Shown in pieces: positions 48,937-58,339 of a stretch of 64,000 bases of DNA (position 1 is the first letter of the stretch; each line of letters begins with the position of its first letter). The position numbers were made by a program, and so were the translations under genes. The notes under the pieces are model-generated. The model saw nothing but the letters and a program-made list of their open reading frames with translations, did no database searches and was not told where the DNA came from. The stretch is taken from assembly GCA_019454045.1 (NCBI GenBank), contig SKCR01033657.1, positions 186,001 to 250,000 on the forward strand, read 5' to 3'. Source of the stretch: Zanthoxylum bungeanum. Taxonomy: Eukaryota; Streptophyta; Magnoliopsida; Sapindales; Rutaceae.

Positions 48937-49749
48937 ATGGATGAAAAAATTATCGTTAGGGACATTATCATGGGCGACAATGTCTTTAACGGCTCCAATT
49001 TTCCAGATTGGGAGATGAATCTCGGATAGTCCTGGGAGCCGAGAAGTTATTCTATGCCATAGAGAAACCTCTTGGGCCTATGCCCGGAGTTGAGCAAATA
49101 GTAGAGCATGAGCTTTGGAAGACTCATCGTGATGATAACTTTAGTGCTCAATTCGTCATGCTTGCTACAATGACTCCTCAATTTCATCGTCAAAACAAGG
49201 ATTGGATCATTAAAACATGATGTTGAAATTGAAGGATCTTCACAGATCTAACCTTAGATCTCAGAAGTACGAATTGCAAAAAGAAACTATTTCGCTCGTG
49301 TATGTCAGAGGGTACATCTGTCGAGCACTATGTGTCACAGATGATTGCTAACATCGAACAACTAGGTCAGCTGGGCATAACCTTCGAGTCCGAGACTTCC
49401 ATAGATTTGATCTTAGAGTCTCTGCCCGACTGTTGGGGCGGGTTCGTCATGAACTACAACATGATGAACCAAGAAAAGACTCTTGGAGAGTTAATGGCGA
49501 TACTGAAAGAGGTAGAGCCAGAGCTTCTGAAGGGCAAGAAGCGCAACGCTCACCTTACTTCGACATCCCAGATGACCAAGGCTTTGCCGAAAGCTTCTGG
49601 GGGTGTGAAGAAAAGGAAAAAATGGCAAGGCTAAATCATCACAGTCTTATGGGAATACTAAGGACATATCACAAGAAGTCTGCCTACATTGTAGCAAACG
49701 GGGTCAGTGGAAGCATGACTGCCGTGAGTCTAAGGCGGAGTTGAAGTAA
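48937..49749 (+). pseudogene. alpha5 gag with zinc knuckle
   Basis: Starts MDEKIIVRDIIMGDNVFNG. A one-base loss near 49025 shifts the frame just before RIVLGAEKLFYAIEKPLGP. Another shift lies near 49220. The second half then reads SEGTSVEHYVSQMIANIEQL, with ESLPDCWGGF as the UBN2-type core. The knuckle near 49682 reads CLHCSKRGQWKHDC, with the conserved His replaced by Gln. It ends at TAA 49747-49749. Gag would package element RNA; at least two shifts prevent a full product. Confidence 0.85.
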
Positions 49750-51834
49750 GTGAAGACGGGCAAGGCTCTGACTTCAGGTATGTTTGTTAAAAACATGTCC
49801 ACTACCGGTTTAAAAATTAGATTTTTGATTCTGGATGTGGTACTCACATATGTACTGGTGTGCAGGATCTGCTAATTAGCAGGATACTGGCTTCAGATGA
49901 GATCGACCTACGAGTCGGAAATGGGACGAGAGTTGCTATTTGGCCGTTGGGACCTGTGTTTAATAGCTGCCATTGGGGCATGTAATTACATTAGGTGACT
50001 GTTATTATATACCTAGTTTGACTAGGAACATCATCTATGTATCTTATTTAACCCAATGCGGGTATACCTTTGTATTCTGGAACACTGGGTGTTTTGTATA
50101 TAAAAATGACATTTTGATATGTACAGCAGATGTTAATAATAGTCTTTATATTTTGAATATAAACGAATCTCAAACATATAACATGACAAATAAAAGGCTC
50201 AAATTGAGTAAAACAAATTAAACTTATCTGTGGCATTGTCTTCTAGGACACATTGACAAGACTCGTATATCCACACTTTCGAAGAGTGGATACTTGGACA
50301 GATTTGATCCTAATTCATATGATGTCTACGAATCTTGTTCATTAGGCAAAATGCCTCAAACACCTTTTAGTGGTAAAGGTGTACGAGCCACCGAGCTGTT
50401 AGCCCTCGATCATAGTGACGTATACGGGCCCATGTCTAGCTAGGCTAGTGGTGGTTATGAATACTTCGTAACCTTTACGGATGTTGCATCGCGTTATGTG
50501 TATGCGTGTCTTATGACACACAAGTCGGAAACTTTTGAGAAATTCAAAGAGTTTCGACAGGAAGTAGAAAAACAAACCAGGAAAAGTATTAAAACATTCT
50601 GGTCGGACCGTGGTGAAGAATACTTGAGCAATGAATATCTCGATTACTTGAAAGAGTATGGTATTCTATCACATTGGACTCCTCTCCCGGAACACCTCAA
50701 TTGAACGATGTGTGCGAACAGAGAAACCGAACTTTGTTGGATATGGTAAGGTTAATGATGAGTCGCACTGAGCTACCAATTTCCTTCAAGGGATACGAAT
50801 TGAACAATGCAATATTTATTTTGAATAAGGTTCCGTCAATGTCTGTTGGACAGACTCCATATGAAATAATGACAGGAAAGAAACCGGGTTTCTCATTCCT
50901 GAAGATTTGGGTATGCTGGGCATATATTAAACGTTTGGATAGTGCCAAACTAGAACCCAAATCGGATAAGTGCCTATTTTTAATTGGTTATCATAGGGAA
51001 ACCAAATGGTATTATTTCCATAACCAATAAGAGAACAAAAATATTTGTTGCTCTCCATGCATTTTTCCTCGAAAAGGAATTCATAAATGCAGTGGTAAGT
51101 GGGAGGAAAGTAGAACTCGATGAAAATCAGAGTGATACTGTTCTTGGCACCGATCCCCTCGCGGAACACGAACAGTTCATCAAGGATGAGACTGTTCCAC
51201 AATCTTCTAATACACAAGAACCACGTAGGTCGGAGAGAGTCAGAAAATAACCTTAGAGGTATGGGTTTCTGATCTCACATCATGTAGATATTAATCTTAT
51301 TGAGGATAATGAGCCAACTACTTATGAGGAAGCGATACAAGGTATCGACTCTGCTTTATGTCAAGATGCCATGAAGTCTGAACTGGATTCCATGTATACG
51401 AACCAAGTTTGGACAATGGTTGATGCACCATAAGGCATTGTGCCTATTGGTAGCAAATGGGTCTTCATGGTGAAGACATACATGGATGGCAATATACAAA
51501 CATACAAAACTAGGCTTGTAGTGAAAGGGTATCGTCATCAACATGGAGTTGATTATGACGAAACCTTTTACCTATTGCCATGATTAAATCCATTCGAATA
51601 ATGCTTGCAATTGCTGCATATTTCAATTATGAATCGTTTTCCTTAACGGAAACCTTTTGGAGGATGTTTATATACAACAGCCTAACGGTTTTGTCGTGTC
51701 AAATCTTGCAAACAAGGTTTGCAAGTTAAATCGATCCATTTATGTATTGAAGCAAACATTGCGTTCTTGGAACCAACGTTTTGATGAGACCATAAAGGTA
51801 TATGGTTTCATTCAAAACAATGATGACCTAAACA
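49750..51834 (+). pseudogene. alpha5 pol: PR, INT, partial RT
   Basis: The protease site reads DSGCGTHIC at about 49830, followed by VGNGTRVA. The CYYIPSLTRNIIYVS and pre-integrase parts lead to WHCLLGHIDKTRIS at 50230. The integrase core has a FVTFTDVASRYVY segment, a SDRGEEYLS segment and a damaged PGTPQLND in place of PQQNG, followed by RNRTLLDMVR. RT runs from about 51290, with a WTMVDAP segment, MDGNIQTYKTRLVVKGYRHQ and CKLNRSIYVLKQTLRSWNQRFDE, to 51834 before the YVDD box. Several shifts and stops. The protease style differs from B and K, so alpha is its own lineage. Confidence 0.85.
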
Positions 51835-51857
51835 ATATATATATATATATATATATA
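51835..51857. repeat. AT microsatellite at the alpha5 break
   Basis: (AT)n of about 23 bases exactly where RT similarity ends and F sequence resumes. Confidence 0.85.
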
Positions 51858-53065
51858 ACATAAATCAACTTTCAAGTATTCATCGCATGGGTTACTTACC
51901 TAGCTTCACGAGCAATCCAAATCCTTGTCAAGTTTGCCAAAACAAATGGCGAAACATCGTAAAAAATACGACTTACGGAATTCTCGACTAAGCTACGATA
52001 AAATCTCGAAACTTTCCAAAACAGCCAATTCAAATCTGTTTTCAATGTTTTCAGATCCATTAATATTAAAACATCATTATAAACTAACCCAAATGGTCGG
52101 TTAACTTAAATTCCCAGTTTACGAATTTTTGGAAAAATCATCCAAAAAATTTTCCGCAAATGCTACGGAAGGGTCCCGAACCCTCCGAACCTATCCAGAT
52201 TTATCCAAACATGTTCATAATATCATAAATAACTTGTAACTATCATCAAACCAAAGCACATCTTTATATGCAAAAACTCACTTTTACCGAAAACTTACAT
52301 ATTCTATCGGATCGACCAAACTCGTTCCGTTTTCACTCGGATTCTACCGAATGCTCATATTCAATACACAAACACTCAAATAATTCAATTTATATCAATA
52401 CTCTACTCTACTAATCTACTGGATACATCCGAACATTTAACTATAAACTTAAAATTAACGGATTTTTATCGGGAGGTCTTACCGAGATTTCGAGGCCATA
52501 TACAGACTCTAAAGGATCCCACGAACCTGATGGAATCGACGAAATTCCGATCGGAGCTACAGTTCACCTTGGGTCGCTATTTATCTGAATCTTCCTCCCC
52601 CGTTTCGCGTGTAATCGAGCACGGATAAGAGGAATCATCACTGCCATCTTGTAGTCTCTCTGAAAGCTTCAATTTGGCGAGTGGCTCGGCCGTGAAAAGA
52701 AACGATGAGCCAGCATCGAGAAACCCAAGCCCACACGTTTTTACCTCATTACCGCAATTTTCTGGTGACTTGGGGTCTGCCGCCGGCCACCACAAGGTGG
52801 AAGGGTGGTTGACGCACCCCCTGGCTGGTCGCACCGGTCGGCTGTGGCAGGAAGGCCGCCGGCGTGACCAACAATGCAAATGACGTGTTTTGGGGGTTAG
52901 GGGGGCGTGTGGGGATTTGTAATTATTTTTCCATTTTGGCAATTTCTGAAAACAATGGTTATTTATAGTGAAGTTTCTGAAATTTACATTCCGGCCCTCG
53001 AAAATTATAATCAGGCCCCTGTCATGGAACTTTCTAGAAATTTCATATTTTTGAAGCCCTAGTCA
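51858..53065 (-). mobile_element. F continued: gypsy-like LTR promoter and U5, minus strand
   Basis: On the minus strand a TATA box ACTATAAATAACC lies at about 52957-52969. A GC-rich transcribed part follows (52570-52880), then GGTAAGACCTCCCGATAAAAA at about 52465-52490, a string I associate with Del/Tekay LTRs. A 121-codon minus frame at 52577-52942 covers the GC-rich part but resembles no protein I know and crosses the promoter region, so I leave it out. Confidence 0.4.
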
Positions 53066-53402
53066 TGTTTTGAATAAAAACACACATAATTTCATTACTA
53101 AAATAAAAAGAAATTACAACAAGGCTTAGAAAATAAAATACACAAGACACTTCTTCCAAGTTCTTCAAGAGAGAAAATGAAAGAAGCATGGAGAAAATGA
53201 GAGGTGGACACCTCTATTTATAGTAAAAGTGTTCATCCCTCAATTATTAATTACAGTTTTCTAAATCAAATACAAATAAATTCTTTTTCTTTTTCCATTT
53301 TTTTTTAAATTTTTGTTGATCATTTTGTAAACATTTGTGGATTGTGACATTTCAACTTCTATTTTTTTTTTTTTATAATAATTAAAATACATGCATCACA
53401 CA
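53066..53402 (-). mobile_element. Possible short copia-type LTR
   Basis: The block starts TGTTTTGAAT and ends CATCACACA. The minus strand has a strong TATAAATAGAGG core promoter (53211-53222), a typical feature of copia LTRs. No target duplication, second LTR or coding part is seen, so ends and class are uncertain. A TGGTATCAGAG at 53515-53525 is too far away to be its PBS. Confidence 0.35.
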
Positions 53403-53998
53403 TTGGTTTCTTCACCAATTTCCACCTTGAAAACCTCATAACTAGAAGATCTTTTAAAGAGCAAAGTTGTAGGTATTTGCTTTTTTTTCATCTGGAATTG
53501 AAATCGCCTCAATCTGGTATCAGAGTAAAATGTTACGGTCAAAATAGGAAAATTGCTCAAAGTTTGAATTTCCAAAATTGTACAATGTTAGAACGACCTT
53601 TCAAGTTTTTGCCCTCCAAAATCCAAATGTCATATACATTTTTCTAGTTATACATCCAAAGTATTATTTTACCTTCATAAGAATAAAAATCACAATAAAG
53701 ATATATAAATATAAATATAATTATTATTTCACAAATGTGTTAAATTAAGAAGATTAATGAAACTACAAGTGAAAATTATTTAATTTTCCTTTTAATAAAT
53801 GTACATTTTTTTAGTGTTCATTACTTACCAAAGAAGGCCCTCGACAATTACTTAAATGGTTAATAGAGCAGCCGTTACTGCTTGCTTGTTAGAATTTACG
53901 GCCAGAATATCTTTGACTTCTTAATAATATTTGTAAACATATTATTGTTCGGTTTTGTACTCTTTACAAACCTAGGTAGTTTAATTGAAGGCCATGAG

Positions 53999-54131
53999 CA
54001 TTAAACATGCAACTTAAACCATTAAATATGCAAACTCTACCAATAAACATACAACTAATTTCATGTTTTGAAAAGTTTCATGTTTATTGGCAGAGTTTGA
54101 ATGTTTAATGGTTTAAGTTGCATGTTTAATG
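53999..54131. repeat. Long hairpin: 52-base arms, 29-base loop
   Basis: Arms 53999-54050 and 54080-54131 are inverted copies with about three mismatches, one of them G-U in RNA. The loop itself has a CATGTTTTG/AAAAGTTTCATG fold. A short echo of the arm follows at 54141-54150. It could be a small foldback element or a small-RNA hairpin. No TIR-flanking duplication is clear. Confidence 0.85.
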
Positions 54132-55663
54132 GTAACAATTGCATGTTTGAACCAAGGGTATCAAATACCCTTAGGGGTACTGTAGATGGGCCCTTGATTG
54201 AAAGTAGCATTAAATCGCTCCTAGAGCAATTTTTGAATAATTTGAAATAATTGGAGATTAATCGAAAAATAATTTAGAAAAGAAAAATTGATATTTCACA
54301 TGATTATGAATAAAATAATTCAAAACTCATCTCTCAAGATCCTCCAAAAATCACTAGAAAAATATTTATTTATGATTAAAAAACTAAACCTAATAAAAGT
54401 TTTCAGTTAAGTCAATATGAAGTGGATTATTTTGATATAAATAGAAAAAATTAATCTTATTTAAGAAAATATAGTAAATTAAAGATACCGATATTATTAC
54501 TCAGTAATAATTATTTTAAATCGAAATATATTATCCTTCTTGAGAAAAACTTATATGAGACATATTGAATGCACTCATTCAATAAATGCATCACAAATAT
54601 TAATTAATAATTTTCTCTTTATTGTTATCGATTAATTTAAAATTTTGTGTATATGTGTCAAAATATTAGTGAGTAGGCGTACCACGTTATCTGTACGTTT
54701 GTCCCACACAAGTCTTTATCCATCTTTCTTTTTCATAGTTTCTAATGGAATCATTTTTTCAAAAAAAATAAAATAAAATCAATTAAATCTCAAAAGAAAT
54801 TCTAAACTGTAAAAATAGATTAAAAATTAAAATTGGACAATTTTTAAAATTAAAATACGAAAATCGGTTGACTAATTTGCCAAAATCACCACAAAATTGG
54901 TGTCGGTTTAAAACGATAAAAATCAACTGATTCGAATTATTCAAACAACAATTTATGATTATACGCCGATTAATCAGTGCTTAAATAACACAGTTACGGG
55001 TCGGCTTTAAGGGAATAAATTGCTATGAACTTGAATTTGGTTATATTTTCTGGGTTTAGGATCATTCACTGGACATAATTTTGCTTGATTTTGATACTTT
55101 GTTGAGTTAATTAGCTTTTCATAATTTCCTATCATGCATAATATCAGTTGCATATAAAGTATAATTCAATAACTACTAATTAGATAAATTTTAAATTTGT
55201 TTTATTGAGCTTTGCAATTAATTACCAAATTTTCCCTGACTAAATCAATTTAAGCGGCGATTTTTCATTGGTCAGTATCAAACTGATTTGATTTGACCAA
55301 AAATCATTAATTTAATTGGCCAGTTAAATTTACCGATTTTTGATCAATTTCTTATTTTAAAAATCACTCAATTTATAAAAAGACCTATATTCTTCTTCTT
55401 TTCAGCATTATTATTTTTCTTGTTTGATATATATTTTTTATAATTATAAATGAATGAATTTTAATGAAATTTTTTTTTTTAAAATGCTCAATTATGTGAA
55501 ATATTTACTTTAATGGTAAGTAACTCTCATAATAATTTACTATGAATTTCTGATTAAATTACCTGAGTATATGTAAAATTTTATATGGTCTGTCCATTTT
55601 TCTATTTCAACTCTCCAGTTTCGAACCATGGCCAAGAAACTGTGTATAAAATGCTAAACAAAA

Positions 55664-55897
55664 ATGGCGAATGCGGTCAACGTTTTGAAACCGCAGTGTA
55701 AAAAATCCGCAACAAAAACCACTAATCTTCCTCCATTTGGATCTCAACAGAACTCTTCTTCTCCGCATGTTTCGTCGATTCTGCACTTCGGTTTCTCTCT
55801 CGATCGTCTCAAAACCCAAGTCCCCATTGCCCTCCAACATATAACTCCATTAAAATTAAAAAGCAAGAACAAAGATTCCATGGCTCTCGGTCTCTGA
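55664..55897 (+). CDS. Small hypothetical ORF, 77 codons
   Basis: The frame starts MANAVNVLKPQCKKSATKT and ends in TGA 60 bases before element H. It is Ser/Lys-rich with few acidic residues, somewhat like a plastid transit peptide, and its base composition (more C and G than the surroundings) sets it apart from the AT-rich spacer. I do not recognise it. An overlapping minus frame of equal length (55607-55840) is a rival reading. It could be a first exon whose remainder was displaced by element H. Confidence 0.3.
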   Translation: MANAVNVLKPQCKKSATKTTNLPPFGSQQNSSSPHVSSILHFGFSLDRLKTQVPIALQHITPLKLKSKNKDSMALGL

Positions 55898-56589
55898 CTC
55901 CGTGTTTTGTTTCATCAAACATCAGAATGAATCATACGCAGATCGCCCTCATTGACTGTTGTAAATTCTCTAAATATATAATTTAAGTGTTCGAGAGACA
56001 TGTCTTTTAAGTAATGTTTTATGGGAAAGACGTAATTATGAAGGGACATTTCCTCTAAATTTGAAGGATGAGTCCCTAGGTTTCAAAATACATAAGGGAA
56101 TAAGTATAACTCTTAGGAGGGTTACACCCCAAATCAAATGATACCTCAAATACATCATTCCATGTCTATATAAAGAGGCCTTGGGGGTTCACTCTAAACA
56201 TCCAGAATATTGTACAAGTCTTTCCTAGTTTAGAGAGTCATCTTGAAATAGAGTTTCCTCCATTTTCTTTGTTCAAGTTCTTGTTTAAAAGAGTGTCTTT
56301 CTACAAGAAGCATCCAAGTAATCATGGGAGAACATTAGCCACAAGACATCTGTTGAGCACCGAGGCGGGCTAATAAGTTCTTAAGGATAGAGGCAACTTG
56401 ACTTGGATTATGTTTTATCATCTTCAATTTCTCCAGGTTTTTCTAAGTTACATGGTCTAACTTTTAATTTTAGTAAGTTATTTGATTAATGCATGTTAAA
56501 TTGATTCATGTTAGTGAATGTTAAATTTGATTGATGCATGTTAATTTCATTTAATGACACATATTCTATAATCTATATAATCCTTATAC

Positions 56590-57674
56590 AGATTAAAACA
56601 TGCACCTAAACAATGACATGAAAAGTTTGACAAATAGATGTTGTCAAGTGGGTTTAAAATCAATGAGTGTGATAAGTGTGTATACACCAAATCAAATCAA
56701 AAATGATATGTCATTGTGTGTCTTTACGTAGACGATATGCTAATAATTGGTAGTAATCATGAGATTATTCAATCTACTAAGAAAGTATTGACCAACAAAT
56801 TTGATATGAAAGATTTAGGAGTAGCTGATGTGATCTTAGGAATTAAGATTTCCATAACATCATAGGGGTATGTATTATCTCAAACTCATTATGTTGAGAA
56901 AATACTTGATAAATATAATAAATGAGATCTAAATGTGGCTAGAACTCATGTAGGCTTAACTCTTCATTTATCAAAGAATACTTGCTCAAGCATATCGCAA
57001 TTAGAGTATTTAAGAATCATCAGAAGTCTTATGTATCTCACAAATTGCACACAACATGATATCTCTCAAGCTGTAAACAGGCTTAGTAGATATACAAGCA
57101 ATCCAGGACATAACCACTGGAAAGCAATAGTAATAGTTTTGAGGCAACAGAGAGAAACTTCAAATATGGTATGCATTATATGAGATATCCTACCGTTCTA
57201 GAGGGATACAATGATGCTAACTGGATATCTGATACAGTGGATTCCAAATCTACGAGTGAATTTATTTTCACATTTGGTGGTGCAGCCGTGTCATGAAAAT
57301 CCTCGAGGCAAACATGTATTGCCCGGTCTACTATGGAATCAAAGTTCATAGCATTAGACAAAACAACGGAAGTAGCAGAATGGATTCGAAATTTCCTAGA
57401 GGATATTCCAAATTTGTCCAAACAAGTGCTAGTGATAAGCATACATTGTGATAGTCAATTGACTATTGGGAGAGCCCCAAATACAATTTATAATGATAAG
57501 TCTCGACACATACATCGCAATCATAATACCATACTACAACTGCTCTCGAGTGGCATAATTTCAATAGATTATATCAAATCTAAGGAAAACCTAGCGGATC
57601 CACTTACTAAAGATTTACCTAGAAAGCAAGTTGAGAAGTCATCGAGGGGAATACGCTTGAAGCCTATAAATTAA
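56590..57674 (+). pseudogene. Element H RT C-terminus and RNase H
   Basis: The frame begins in RT (GFKINECDKCVYT) and includes the LYVDDMLIIGSN box at about 56727-56760. LTNKFDMKDLG and VILGIKI follow, then a stop (TAG near 56862) and another (TGA near 56924). A frame from 56935 covers [24 protein letters not shown]. After a shift the RNase H part at 57333-57674 reads ESKFIALDKTTEVAEW, HCDSQLTIG and IDYIKSKENLADPLTK. Catalytic sites are mostly visible, but the frame is cut in several places. Copia order and wording are clear. Confidence 0.85.
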
Positions 57675-58247
57675 GAATTATCACTAAGAAACCCAACCTA
57701 GCTGACTGGAGATCCCAAGTTTTAGGTCCAAAAGGGACAACTGAAACTTTGTGCAATTCAAAACAAGCACTTTAGAGTTTTATACTCTTTCTCATTCCAG
57801 TAATGATGCAAAATGCTATCCGTCAAGGCTAGGATAAGTTAAGGCTTTTAACGATCACTATATTAGGAGAAGAGTCCTAATGGAGGTAAAGACATATTAC
57901 CTCTTTATAGAATATCACTTATTTCAAGTAAGAAGTGAGACCGCTTATATGGGAGTTTTAAAGGCTGAATTCCCTAAAGTACTTGATGAATCCAAGATTA
58001 ATGTTCAAGGTCGAAATGAACACAACCGTAGAACGGGAAATGGTCGAAGTAAAGCTGTGTGTTGGTAATTGTCTTGGTTTACACAAACAGTAAAACAATT
58101 CAAGACTATGGGTCACTAGTTTGCCAAGTAAATCCGATTGTCATTCACTATGAAAGGCTCAAGGCGAAAACTACCTATTTCGATGCAGTTTTATTTCATG
58201 GAAACTCTCTTCAGTGTCAGCATTAATATTTAGAGAATTGTGGGATA
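57675..58247 (+). other. Element H 3' region
   Basis: Noncoding stretch between RNase H and the right LTR. AGAGAATTGTGGGATA (58232-58247) is the likely PPT. A 62-codon ORF at 57880 is probably chance. Confidence 0.6.
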
Positions 58248-58339
58248 TGTTATAAATTCTCTAAATATATAGTTTAAGTGTTGGAGAGACATGTCTCTTA
58301 GTAATGTCTTATGGGAAAGGTATAATGATGAAGGGACAT

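Larger units (their letters stand above)
44722..51834 (+). mobile_element. alpha5: copia element truncated in RT
   Basis: LTR, PBS, leader, gag, PR, INT and the first half of RT are present in order. The element then stops at an AT microsatellite (51835-51857), beyond which F sequence resumes. No right LTR or target duplication exists, so a deletion removed the RT C-terminus, RNase H and 3' LTR. Its coding part is the best preserved of the alpha copies and serves as the guide for reading alpha3 and alpha4. Confidence 0.88.
53403..55956. other. AT-rich host spacer
   Basis: No long ORF apart from the small one at 55664. It contains the hairpin at 53999-54131. The remainder is A/T-biased, with no repeat shared with other parts of the window. 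Confidence 0.6.
55957..58339 (+). mobile_element. Copia element H, internally deleted
   Basis: The left LTR starts TGTTGTAAATTCTC at 55957 and the right LTR starts TGTTATAAATTCTC at 58248. They match over the about 90 bases present before the Ogre insertion (GAGAGACATGTCT, TTATGGGAAAG, AAGGGACAT). TATATAAAG at 56166-56174 is the left promoter. Between the LTRs only the C-terminal RT and RNase H remain; PBS, gag, PR and INT are gone. The left LTR's 3' end cannot be fixed because the right copy is cut. Confidence 0.8.

Noticed and set aside
52577..52942. 121-codon minus-strand ORF
   Set aside because: It covers the GC-rich transcribed part of an LTR-like region (F) next to its TATA box and resembles no family I know.
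53515..53525. TGGTATCAGAG as a copia primer-binding site
   Set aside because: The motif is good, but the nearest LTR-like end is over 100 bases away and its promoter points the other way; no element body follows.
54001..54131. Hairpin as a transcription terminator
   Set aside because: This is a plant nuclear region; long-arm foldbacks are not terminators for RNA polymerase II.
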